7,646 nt of DNA from Anaerolineales bacterium. Its GTDB lineage: Bacteria > Chloroflexota > Anaerolineae > Anaerolineales > DRMV01. The translations under genes and the position numbers were made by a program. The notes under the pieces were generated by a model. That model ran no database searches. It saw nothing but the letters and a program-made list of their open reading frames with translations, and had not been told where the DNA came from. The first letter of the stretch is position 1. Each line of letters starts with the position of its first letter. Positions 1-5,633 of this stretch are shown piece by piece. The stretch spans positions 1-7,646 of the forward strand of contig WFVP01000195.1 in assembly GCA_015491595.1 (NCBI GenBank), given 5' to 3'.

Positions 1-176
1 ACCACATGGGCAACCGGGTGCCTTCCTCCTTGCGCACCAAGCCCCGAACCCCTTCCCCCGCCCGCCGGTCCATGGGAATAGGGAAGCGGCTGGCCCACTG
101 GAAACCTGTGCGCCGCCTGCTCCTGGCCCTGTACGACCGCATTTTCCGCCTGTATTACGAGTCCGGCGAAGGTTAA
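1..176 (+). CDS. C-terminal fragment of an unrecognised protein (cut by window edge)
   Basis: An open frame (codons starting at position 3) runs in from the left edge and ends at TAA 174-176. It encodes at least 57 residues. The visible part is rich in Arg and Pro and ends in an amphipathic stretch with many Leu, Tyr and Arg (RRLLLALYDRIFRLYYESGEG-like, residues about 37-57). Third codon positions are strongly GC-biased, as in the confirmed genes nearby, which supports real coding. Internal ATGs at 6 and 72 lack a convincing Shine-Dalgarno, so I read this as the tail of a longer gene rather than a small complete one. The gene is convergent with the lipoprotein gene that ends at 394. I do not recognise the family and assign no function. 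Confidence 0.45.
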   Translation, partial: HMGNRVPSSLRTKPRTPSPARRSMGIGKRLAHWKPVRRLLLALYDRIFRLYYESGEG

Positions 177-332
177 GCCCGGCAACCCCGGCAGCCCGGA
201 GGGTGGGCCTTCGCGGAAGGAAGGTTCAGGCTTTGCCGGAGCGATTTCTCGCCTTTGCCGCTTTGGCGCAGGCGGACCTTGTCGCCCGAAACGAATCTTG
301 GAATCCTTTGCGGCGGCTGAAGTCCGTCGCGA

Positions 333-373
333 AAAGCCCAGGGCCGACGGGCAATCCCGTCGGCCCTGGCTTT
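333..373 (-). terminator. Strong hairpin, probable intrinsic terminator of the cytochrome lipoprotein gene
   Basis: The arms 333-351 and 356-373 pair over 18 bp with a single bulged C at 339 and a CAAT loop (352-355). The inner 12 bp (AGGGCCGACGGG with its complement) are perfect. Read on the minus strand the stem ends in GGGCTTTT, a short U run, and lies about 20 nt after the lipoprotein stop at 394. On the plus strand the stem is followed by only three T residues, so it may also end the plus-strand gene stopping at 176, but less convincingly. Confidence 0.8.
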
Positions 374-393
374 CGCACAGGAGGGGTGGGGGG

Positions 394-1488
394 TTAGTGG
401 TCTCCTGAGGCTCCGACGAGGAATTCGAGATGATGTGCCAGGCCTTCGACCCACTCCTCTTCTTCGCCCAGGTCCTCCAACAAGTCCTCCAGCGTCACCC
501 GCAGCCCTTCGGGACCGTCCTCCGGCAGGGCATCCAGCGCGGCCTGGAGGTGCTGCTCCACGCCGGCCTTGTCTTCCGCTTCCAGGGCTTCCCAGGCCAA
601 TTGTAAGTGGTTCGCCGTTTCCTCCGGGATATGGACCCCGATGTCGTCCAGGGTCAGGCGGCTGAGGAAGTCGGCCAGCAACTCCAGGTCCTCGTCGCTG
701 ATTTGCTGCGGGGAGAAGGCCGGCATGGGAACCTCGGCCTCGGGGAAGCCGGAGCGCACCGCGGCTTTGATTTCGTCGGCGGGCATGCCCGCGACGATGG
801 GGCCGATGCTTCCCTCATATTGGGCCCCGTGGCAGGAGAAGCATCCCAGCTGGATGTACAGCTGTTGGGCCTTGTCGACTTCCGGTCCACCGATGCCTCC
901 GGCCCGCTTGTTGAGGAAGATTTCCAGGTCCTCGGCCACCTCCTCCAGGTCTCCCTGGGCCGCGTCCTGGAGGAGTTCCTGGATGAAGCCCTTCTCCGCT
1001 TCGGTGGCCGCTACCTTCAGGGCCTCGTTCAGTTCATGCAGGACCCGGTCCTCATCCCCTGCCTGGGCGGCTTCCAGCGCCTCTTCGAGGACGGTTTCCA
1101 GGGTCGCTTCGCCGCTTTGTAGATAGGTCTCGATGTCTTCCACGACTTCTTCCATCTCGCCCGCGCGCGCATCTTCTAAGAGTTCCTGGACCAATCCCTG
1201 TTCGGCCTCCCCCTCGGCCAGTTCCAGTGCGGCTTGCAGGTAGCCCACGGCCTCGTCTTCGTTGCCCGCGGCGGCTGCTTCCTTGGCTTTGACCAGGGCG
1301 TCCTGGAAGCTCGCGACCTGAAAGGCCGGGGTGACCTCTTCCGCGGCTGTGGGGATGTTTTCCTTGGTCGTGGCCGGCGCGGGCGTCTCGGGTGCGGCGG
1401 GGGAAGGAGCCTGTTGGCAGGCCGCCAGGCTTCCGAGAAGCAGCAGCACGCCCGCTCCCATCCAAATCCAGCGATGTTTCAGGTTCAT
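394..1488 (-). CDS. Lipoprotein with three helical repeats and an inserted mono-heme cytochrome c domain
   Basis: This 364-residue protein is probably exported, lipid-anchored and heme-binding. Residues 1-24 form a lipoprotein signal (positive start, hydrophobic run 8-22, lipobox LAAC with Cys24), followed by a Pro/Ala/Thr linker to about 55. Two acidic helical repeats follow, 63-124 and 132-193; they align without gaps at an offset of 69 residues and are 50% identical (31/62 by hand count). A small class I-type cytochrome c domain occupies about 205-280, with heme motif CFSCH at 216-220 and likely axial Met255 in VPMPAF. A third, diverged repeat occupies about 291-358. The start is ATG 1488 because AGGAGG lies 8 nt upstream and the signal peptide begins there; an in-frame extension to 1566 would bury the signal. 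The TAA stop is followed by the 333-373 hairpin. It probably carries or senses electrons outside the membrane; partners are unknown. The heme and lipoprotein calls are firm, the repeat family is not recognised. Confidence 0.9.
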   Translation of the reverse strand: MNLKHRWIWMGAGVLLLLGSLAACQQAPSPAAPETPAPATTKENIPTAAEEVTPAFQVASFQDALVKAKEAAAAGNEDEAVGYLQAALELAEGEAEQGLVQELLEDARAGEMEEVVEDIETYLQSGEATLETVLEEALEAAQAGDEDRVLHELNEALKVAATEAEKGFIQELLQDAAQGDLEEVAEDLEIFLNKRAGGIGGPEVDKAQQLYIQLGCFSCHGAQYEGSIGPIVAGMPADEIKAAVRSGFPEAEVPMPAFSPQQISDEDLELLADFLSRLTLDDIGVHIPEETANHLQLAWEALEAEDKAGVEQHLQAALDALPEDGPEGLRVTLEDLLEDLGEEEEWVEGLAHHLEFLVGASGDH

Positions 1489-1521
1489 GGGGTCAACCTC
1501 CTGACCGGAATCTCCGATAGC

Positions 1522-1527
1522 ACTATA
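1522..1527 (-). promoter_or_regulatory. Candidate -10 element for the cytochrome lipoprotein gene
   Basis: The minus strand reads TATAGT here, five of six matches to TATAAT, placing transcription start near 1515 and giving a leader of roughly 27 nt before the ATG at 1488. No good -35 hexamer lies 16-18 bp upstream. That is consistent with an activator-dependent promoter, but also with a chance match. Confidence 0.45.
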
Positions 1528-1551
1528 GGCCACCGGCCATGGGGGACGCAT

Positions 1552-1571
1552 GTCACAAAGGGTCAAAAAGG
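1552..1571 (-). promoter_or_regulatory. Tandem 10-bp direct repeat, candidate OmpR-family regulator site
   Basis: On the plus strand GTCACAAAGG (1552-1561) is followed immediately by GTCAAAAAGG (1562-1571), nine of ten bases identical with no gap. Relative to the putative start near 1515 the pair covers about -37 to -56 of the lipoprotein promoter. OmpR/PhoB-type regulators commonly bind two head-to-tail half-sites spaced 10-11 bp, and such a regulator is encoded at 3032-3760. The link between site and regulator is inference. Confidence 0.4.
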
Positions 1572-1848
1572 TTTCCCTGTGTGTCGCAATTGCGTCGCGG
1601 CGGAGATCATGTGGGCAGCCGCGAGGCCATTGCTCACAGTGTCCCCTTATCTTCTGCGGCCCAGGGGCCGGTCATGCCTATGCGTTTGAAGGAGGATGCC
1701 CCCTCCAAAGGTCGTCCCAACTCTGGTCCAAATCTCCGGAAGGTCCAGGGGACGAAGGGCGCGATTCAGGTGGGGAAGTCCCCAAATCCCCCTCCCGCTC
1801 GGGCTGCACCAGGCCAAAGGGCGCGTCAGGAGGGGCCGGACGCAGGGC

Positions 1849-1854
1849 TATACT
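1849..1854 (+). promoter_or_regulatory. Candidate -10 element for the histidine kinase/response regulator operon
   Basis: TATACT matches five of six bases of the sigma-70 -10 consensus and lies 33 bp upstream of the kinase ATG at 1888. The hexamer 17 bp upstream (TCAGGA, 1826-1831) is a poor -35. The call rests on the -10 match and position only. Confidence 0.4.
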
Positions 1855-1887
1855 CAACGGTGACCCCGGGTTTTTCGAAAGGAGTGA

Positions 1888-3057
1888 ATGATGCAGCGGT
1901 GGCGGGTCCTGTGGGTCCAGACCTCTTCCGGTCCGGAAGCTCTGGAGCGCAGCGTGCGCTTCGTACACTATTTGCGCTGGAGCGTGCCTGTTTTCCTCAG
2001 CCTGATTGCCTGGCTGTTCGAAATCTGGGAACACGTCTTCTCCACCCGGTATGCGGAACAACGCCTGCTCAATTTCTCCGCCGAGGTTCTGGTTTTCGGC
2101 TTTCTGGGTCCGGTGTTAATTTTCCTCATCCTGACCCTCACCACCCGGTTCTTCGTCCTCTGGAAGCAGGCGTTGCTCCATTTGCACGAGCTCAACCAGA
2201 ATCTGGAGCATCTGGTGGCCGAACGCACCTGCGAGCTGGAGGCCAAGAACCGGGCCCTGGAGCAGGCCAATCGAGAGCTCCGGCAATTGGACCGCCTGAA
2301 GTCGGATTTCATTGCCCTGGTTTCCCATGAACTGGTCACGCCCCTGACCACCATCAACGGCGGTCTGGAACTCCTGCTGCAAGGGCGGGAAACCCTTCCC
2401 CCGGATGCGCAACAGCGCCTGGTCTTCCTCCAGGGGGAGGTGGCTCGGCTGACCCGTTTGGTAGGACGCATCTTGCAGGTGTCGCGCCTGGAGGCAGGCA
2501 AGCTTCATTTGAATTGCGGTCCGGTGGCGTTGCGGCCGTTGTTGCAACGGGTGGTGGATTCCCTGGTTCAGCAGCGTCCTGTCGACATTGTGGTGCCGGA
2601 ACACCTGCCACCCCTGTGGGCTGACGAGGTGTACCTGGAGGAGATGCTGCGCAATCTCATCGGCAACGCGGTGAAGTACACCCCGCCGGGCTCGCCGATT
2701 CACATCCAGGTCCATCCCCGTTCCTCCCAATACGTCGACATCACCATCACCGACCACGGACCGGGCATCCCGCCCGACAAGCAACACCATCTCTTCACCC
2801 CCTTCTCCCAAATCGTGCAGGGCGAGCGGCGGGAATCTTCGGGTTGGGGGTTGGGCCTGTACCTCACGCGTCGTCTGGCGGAATTGCATCGGGGGCGTTT
2901 GTGGGTGGAGAGCCCGGTCTGGGATGACCCGCAAGGGCCGGGAAGCCGGTTCCATCTGGAAATGCCCATTGCCCCTGAGGTGGAGCCGGAAGGGGACCCG
3001 GAACACGCGTCGGAAGAGGAGGCAGCGGCCTATGCCGGAGACCCTGCTCATCATTGA
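1888..3057 (+). CDS. Membrane-bound sensor histidine kinase with two TM segments
   Basis: This 389-residue kinase should autophosphorylate and pass phosphate to the regulator encoded next to it. About 30 N-terminal residues precede TM1 (about 33-50), a short loop (about 51-66) and TM2 (about 67-91). A coiled coil (about 95-137) leads to the dimerisation/phosphoacceptor domain, with His147 in SHELVTPL. The usual Arg of SHELRTPL is Val here. The ATPase domain has N-box Asn256/Asn260 (RNLIGNAVKYTPPG), G1 Asp289 (DHGPGI), F-box LFTPF (302-306) and G2 GWGLGL (319-324). An acidic tail follows from about 355. No periplasmic sensor domain is visible, so it may sense within the membrane or through a partner. 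AAAGGAG (1878-1884) lies 3 nt before ATG 1888 and 6 nt before the adjacent ATG 1891; the second may be the true start. The 3' end overlaps the regulator gene by 26 bp, implying an operon with coupled translation. The signal is unknown. Confidence 0.95.
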   Translation: MMQRWRVLWVQTSSGPEALERSVRFVHYLRWSVPVFLSLIAWLFEIWEHVFSTRYAEQRLLNFSAEVLVFGFLGPVLIFLILTLTTRFFVLWKQALLHLHELNQNLEHLVAERTCELEAKNRALEQANRELRQLDRLKSDFIALVSHELVTPLTTINGGLELLLQGRETLPPDAQQRLVFLQGEVARLTRLVGRILQVSRLEAGKLHLNCGPVALRPLLQRVVDSLVQQRPVDIVVPEHLPPLWADEVYLEEMLRNLIGNAVKYTPPGSPIHIQVHPRSSQYVDITITDHGPGIPPDKQHHLFTPFSQIVQGERRESSGWGLGLYLTRRLAELHRGRLWVESPVWDDPQGPGSRFHLEMPIAPEVEPEGDPEHASEEEAAAYAGDPAHH

Positions 3058-3760
3058 CGACGATGAGGCTCTGGTCGAATTGCTGGAGAGTTACTTCACC
3101 GGATTGGGCTATCGGGTGGCCACCGCCCGCAACGGCCAGGAAGGTCTGGAACGTTTTCGCGCGGTGCAGCCGGATTTGGTCCTGCTGGATGTGACCATGC
3201 CCAAGATGGACGGCTGGACCGCGTTGCGCCGTCTGCGGGACGTTTCCGATGTGCCGGTCATCATGCTTACCGTGCGCAACGAGGAGGCCAACATCCTGCG
3301 GGGTTTCACCCTGGGCGCGGACGATTACGTCACCAAGCCTTTCTCCTTCGCGGAACTGGCCGCACGCGTGCGCGCGGTGCTCAACCGGGTCCGCCACAAG
3401 GGACAGGTGGACGCCGGCATCCTGCAAGCCGGGGACCTGGTGGTGGACCTGGCCACCCGACGGGTGACCCGCCGCGGTCAGCTCCTGCGGTTGACGCCCA
3501 CGGAATTCAAGCTCCTCGTCACCTTGATGGAACAGCCGGGACGGGTATTTTCCCCCGAGGAAATCGTGCGCAAGGTGTGGGGACCCGAGTACGTGGACGA
3601 GGTGGGGTACGTGCGGCGGTACATCTGGCACCTGCGCAAGAAAATCGAGCCCGACCCGGAACGGCCCCGCTACATCCACAATCAGCGGGGGTTCGGGTAC
3701 TATTTCCAGGTATCCGATGCCCCGGACGAGGCGTCGGTTACGAGCCCTCCCCCTCCGTGA
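3032..3760 (+). CDS. OmpR/PhoB-family response regulator
   Basis: This 242-residue DNA-binding regulator is the partner of the overlapping kinase. The receiver domain (about 3-118) has the acidic pocket Asp9-Asp10-Asp11, phosphoacceptor Asp53 (LLDVTMPKMDG), switch Thr80 and Lys102 in KPF. The OmpR-type winged helix spans about 127-226, with LTPTEFKLL after the first strands, a recognition-helix region around VGYVRRYIWHLRKKIE, and the closing wing RYIHNQRGFGYYF. ATG 3032 is chosen because AGAGGAGG (3015-3022) lies 9 nt upstream and the receiver begins there; a longer in-frame start at 2924 would add kinase-overlapping sequence of no recognisable type. A tail of about 15 residues (SDAPDEASVTSPPPP) extends beyond the usual family end and is encoded where the gene overlaps the convergent VOC gene. 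It probably regulates this operon or the divergent lipoprotein gene (inference). Confidence 0.95.
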   Translation: MPETLLIIDDDEALVELLESYFTGLGYRVATARNGQEGLERFRAVQPDLVLLDVTMPKMDGWTALRRLRDVSDVPVIMLTVRNEEANILRGFTLGADDYVTKPFSFAELAARVRAVLNRVRHKGQVDAGILQAGDLVVDLATRRVTRRGQLLRLTPTEFKLLVTLMEQPGRVFSPEEIVRKVWGPEYVDEVGYVRRYIWHLRKKIEPDPERPRYIHNQRGFGYYFQVSDAPDEASVTSPPPP

Positions 3761-4592
3761 CCCGCACGATGCATCCAGTGGGGTCCGCCATTTCCACGCC
3801 CCCGTTTCGCTTCTGAAAGACCCTTCCCAGGCCGCGCACGTGGTCCCGCAACCGCGGCAGGGTGCCCGGAGGTGCCTGCCAGGTGTAGGAGACCAAACCG
3901 GTGGCGCCTGCAGGGGCTCGGCGTCCCCGCGCCCAGATGTTGGTCCCGATGTGATGATGGTAATCCCCGGCGGCGAAGAACCGGGCCCCGGGGTAGGAGC
4001 GCTGGGTGACCTTCAACCCCAGGACGCCCGCGAAGAAGGCCTCAGCTTCGTCCAGGTCGGGCACGTGCAAGTGCAGATGCCCGAAGCGGGTTTCGGGGGG
4101 AAGGGGCGTCTCCTGCCGGGCTTCCTGGAGCAAATCCTCCAGGTCAAGGGGGCGGGTGACCATGGCCACCCCTTCGCCCCGGGTGGGGCGCGGCCATTGG
4201 GAGCGGGGCTTGTCCCGATAGAGCTCCAGGCCGTTGCCTTCGGGATCCCGGAAGTACAGGGCTTCGGAGACCCCGTGGTCCGACGCGCCCTCGAACAGGG
4301 TGTCTCCCGCCAGCAGGCGTCGGGCCGTGGCGGCCAGGGCGGCGCGATGAGGAAGTAGCAGGGCGATGTGATACAGCCCGATGCTGGGTTGCGCGCGTAA
4401 GGGGGCATCGGGGTCGTGCAGCAGGGTCAGAGTGAAGGCCCGGCCCACTGGGGCCAGATGGACGGTGCTTCCCTCCCGGGCTACTTCCTCCAGGTCCAGG
4501 ACGGTGCACCAGAAGGCGCGCATGCGTTCCAGATTCCGTACCCGCAAGGTAGCGCCTGTCAGCGAGGCCCCGTCCGGCATGCGAAAGGTCAT
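3738..4592 (-). CDS. Two-domain VOC family protein, catechol-2,3-dioxygenase (CatE)-like
   Basis: This 284-residue protein contains two vicinal-oxygen-chelate modules (about 10-128 and 168-280), the layout of COG2514/CatE-type proteins. Family-typical motifs are IGLYHIALLLP (71-81), GASDHGVSEALYFRDPEGNG (102-121) running into LELYRDKPRSQW (122-133), GHLHLHV (171-177) and YHHHIGTNIW (211-220). Likely metal ligands include His172 and a histidine of 212-214; the glutamate often found near the end of extradiol enzymes is replaced (ADPTGCIVRV, Arg at that place), so activity and substrate should not be assumed from sequence. ATG 4592 is chosen because GGGAGG sits about 9 nt upstream, inside the last codons of the preceding gene, with only 4 nt between that stop and this start. 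This indicates an operon with translational coupling. The last 23 bp overlap the tail of the convergent regulator gene. It is probably cytosolic. Confidence 0.88.
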   Translation of the reverse strand: MTFRMPDGASLTGATLRVRNLERMRAFWCTVLDLEEVAREGSTVHLAPVGRAFTLTLLHDPDAPLRAQPSIGLYHIALLLPHRAALAATARRLLAGDTLFEGASDHGVSEALYFRDPEGNGLELYRDKPRSQWPRPTRGEGVAMVTRPLDLEDLLQEARQETPLPPETRFGHLHLHVPDLDEAEAFFAGVLGLKVTQRSYPGARFFAAGDYHHHIGTNIWARGRRAPAGATGLVSYTWQAPPGTLPRLRDHVRGLGRVFQKRNGGVEMADPTGCIVRVTEGEGS

Positions 4593-4596
4593 GGGC

Positions 4597-5262
4597 TTAT
4601 CCCTCCCGTTGGATGTCGTGGGGCACACCCAGCAGATAGAACGCGAAGGCCAGGTTGTCGTACGCGGTGATGGCGTAGTTGTCCCAGAACACACAGGTGC
4701 CGACGGCGATGAAGGTCCCCCGTCCGTGCCGGGCCTGGGCGGCCAGCACCCGGGACCCCGACGGCACCTGGGCGGTGGACTCGGCTTCCACCAGCACCTG
4801 GAGGGTTGCCCGGTCCTCCAGATGGACGGGAGCGGCGTAGGGCAGCAGCACCCGGGCGACGCTCGGTACGCCGTTCACCCGGCGGGTGACGACCATATAG
4901 GGGTCCTCGCCATGCTTGTGGACCGGGTCCTGCACGTGGTCGTAGCCGAAGCGGAGGCCGAAGGGCCGGGCCACCGCGTTGAGGATTTCCGCCACCCGGT
5001 CCTCGTTCTGGTAATAGGCCAGCGCCACCAGTCGCCCGCCTTGGGCCACGTAAGCTTCCAGCCAGCGCACTTCTTCCGCAGTGAAGGGGTCCTCGGGATA
5101 GTTGAGCACCAGGACCGGCGCGTCGAAGGCGTCTTCCAGGCGCTCCACCGGCACCACCTGGACGCCGGCTTCTTCCAGCGCTCGTCGCAGCACGGAGAAG
5201 TAGTAGCCGTCCTCGATGGTGAACTCATGATGGGAAACGCTCCAGGCAATGCGGTGCGCCAT
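4597..5262 (-). CDS. GATase-like / DUF4350-type protein of unknown function
   Basis: This 221-residue protein has no signal peptide or membrane segment and is probably cytosolic. It resembles class I glutamine amidotransferase-like (flavodoxin-like fold) proteins of the DUF4350 type. A first strand carries a His-rich loop (IAWSVSHHEFTI, 5-16) and is followed by a helix. Then come an NYPEDPFTAEEVRWLEAYV stretch and a GGRLVALAYY strand (together about 54-84), which is the usual 'set the threshold, then helix, then glycine-rich strand' pattern. The C-terminal GRGTFIAVG strand leads to VFWDNYAITAYDNLAFAFYL (191-210). I do not see a nucleophile elbow of the GxCxG kind, so glutamine hydrolysis is unlikely. 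ATG 5262 has GGGAGG 8 nt upstream. It is the first gene of an operon with the VOC protein 4 nt downstream, which suggests a shared small-molecule role, but no reaction can be assigned. Confidence 0.75.
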   Translation of the reverse strand: MAHRIAWSVSHHEFTIEDGYYFSVLRRALEEAGVQVVPVERLEDAFDAPVLVLNYPEDPFTAEEVRWLEAYVAQGGRLVALAYYQNEDRVAEILNAVARPFGLRFGYDHVQDPVHKHGEDPYMVVTRRVNGVPSVARVLLPYAAPVHLEDRATLQVLVEAESTAQVPSGSRVLAAQARHGRGTFIAVGTCVFWDNYAITAYDNLAFAFYLLGVPHDIQREG

Positions 5263-5288
5263 GGGTCCTTCCTCCCGAACAAAGGGGT

Positions 5289-5311
5289 CAAACCCATCAT
5301 GGCGGGGTTTG
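5289..5311 (-). promoter_or_regulatory. Inverted repeat over the -10 element, candidate operator
   Basis: CAAACCC (5289-5295) and GGGTTTG (5305-5311) form a perfect 7-bp inverted repeat with a 9-bp spacer. It brackets the -10 hexamer of the GATase-like/VOC operon promoter, a typical place for a dimeric repressor to block RNA polymerase. No candidate repressor gene is visible in the window. Confidence 0.35.
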
Positions 5312-5324
5312 GGGCGGATGTCAA
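5296..5324 (-). promoter_or_regulatory. Sigma-70-type promoter of the GATase-like/VOC operon
   Basis: The minus strand has a perfect -35 TTGACA (5324-5319), a 17-bp spacer and a -10 CATGAT (5301-5296, four of six matches). The predicted start is near 5288, giving a leader of about 26 nt to the ATG at 5262. Confidence 0.65.
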
Positions 5325-5338
5325 GCGTGGTGCAGGGA

Positions 5339-5384
5339 AGATAATGTGAGGGCAGCGGCGAAAGCCGCTGCCCTCACATTATCT
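5339..5384. repeat. Perfect 21-bp hairpin with GAAA/TTTC loop
   Basis: Positions 5339-5359 and 5364-5384 are exact reverse complements (AGATAATGTGAGGGCAGCGG plus C, and its complement), separated by four bases. The plus-strand loop is GAAA, a GNRA tetraloop; the minus-strand loop is TTTC. It lies 15 bp upstream of the -35 at 5319-5324 and about 250 nt after the stop of the PhoU-like gene. A pyrimidine-rich but not T-only stretch follows on either strand. It could be a bidirectional transcription stop insulating the two minus-strand units, a dispersed REP-like repeat, or an RNA-stabilising structure. Confidence 0.85.
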
Positions 5385-5552
5385 CTTCATGGTGGTCCTG
5401 GACCCGGCCAGACCTACATGAAGGGCATGGAGGATATTTCGAACACTCCCCAGCGTGGTGCATCCGGTGTCGTATACCCAACCTTTCCAGATTCAAGTCG
5501 AAGTTACTCCCCGCCTATTTCGCGTTGTCTGGACGGGGTACGGGACCGCAGG

Positions 5553-5592
5553 AGGAAAAGTTGATGCAACGGATGCTTCGAGCCTGCATCAA
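5553..5592 (-). terminator. Candidate intrinsic terminator of the PhoU-like gene
   Basis: Arms 5561-5568 (TTGATGCA) and 5585-5592 (TGCATCAA) form an 8-bp perfect stem with a 16-nt loop that can pair further (GCT/AGC). On the minus strand the stem is followed by CTTTTCCTCC, a U-rich run. It begins 41 nt after the stop at 5634. The stem is AT-richer than usual, so efficiency is uncertain. Confidence 0.5.
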
Positions 5593-5633
5593 TTTGGTCA
5601 TTTCTGGCAGGGAGGTCGAAAGGCTGCCCTGTC

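Larger units (their letters stand above)
1489..1887. other. Divergent intergenic region between lipoprotein and two-component operon
   Basis: This 399-base region separates the divergently transcribed lipoprotein and kinase genes. Beyond the candidate promoters and the direct repeat listed separately, it contains a 10-bp palindrome CGCAATTGCG (1585-1594), a small 5-bp hairpin CGGCC/GGCCG (1657-1670) and another TGGGG/CCCCA hairpin (1771-1784). Open frames cross it, but their composition (rich in Arg, Gly, Pro, Ser and Cys) and lack of ribosome binding sites argue against coding. I see no RNA gene or riboswitch between about 1600 and 1840. Confidence 0.6.
5263..5633. other. Intergenic region between GATase-like operon and PhoU-like gene
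   Basis: This 371-base region holds the promoter, operator-like repeat, 21-bp hairpin and candidate terminator listed separately. A smaller bulged hairpin lies at 5394-5414. Between about 5415 and 5550 the base composition is more AT-rich than the flanking genes, and I see no gene, RNA gene or mobile-element remnant there. Plus-strand open frames crossing it have codon use unlike the genes nearby. Confidence 0.6.

Noticed and set aside
607..1122. 171-codon plus-strand open frame antisense to the lipoprotein repeats
   Set aside because: It is a mirror of the Glu/Ala/Leu-rich repeat codons on the other strand, with no ribosome site and no recognisable domain.
1538..1555. TGTGA half-site (minus strand) resembling a CRP site upstream of the lipoprotein
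   Set aside because: The second half-site does not match TCACA, and the tandem direct repeat explains this stretch better.
1539..2330. 263-codon plus-strand open frame running into the kinase gene
   Set aside because: It overlaps the clear kinase frame, is rich in Arg/Gly/Pro and lacks a ribosome binding site.
3738..4592. Loss of the C-terminal metal glutamate as evidence of an inactive VOC protein
   Set aside because: From memory many CatE-like proteins also lack Glu at this place, so the change alone does not show loss of activity.
5339..5384. Hairpin as a transposon end or MITE
   Set aside because: No transposase, no target-site duplication and no second copy in the window.
5490..5510. 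ATTCAAGTC resembling a tRNA T-loop
   Set aside because: No acceptor, D-arm or anticodon stem can be built around it.
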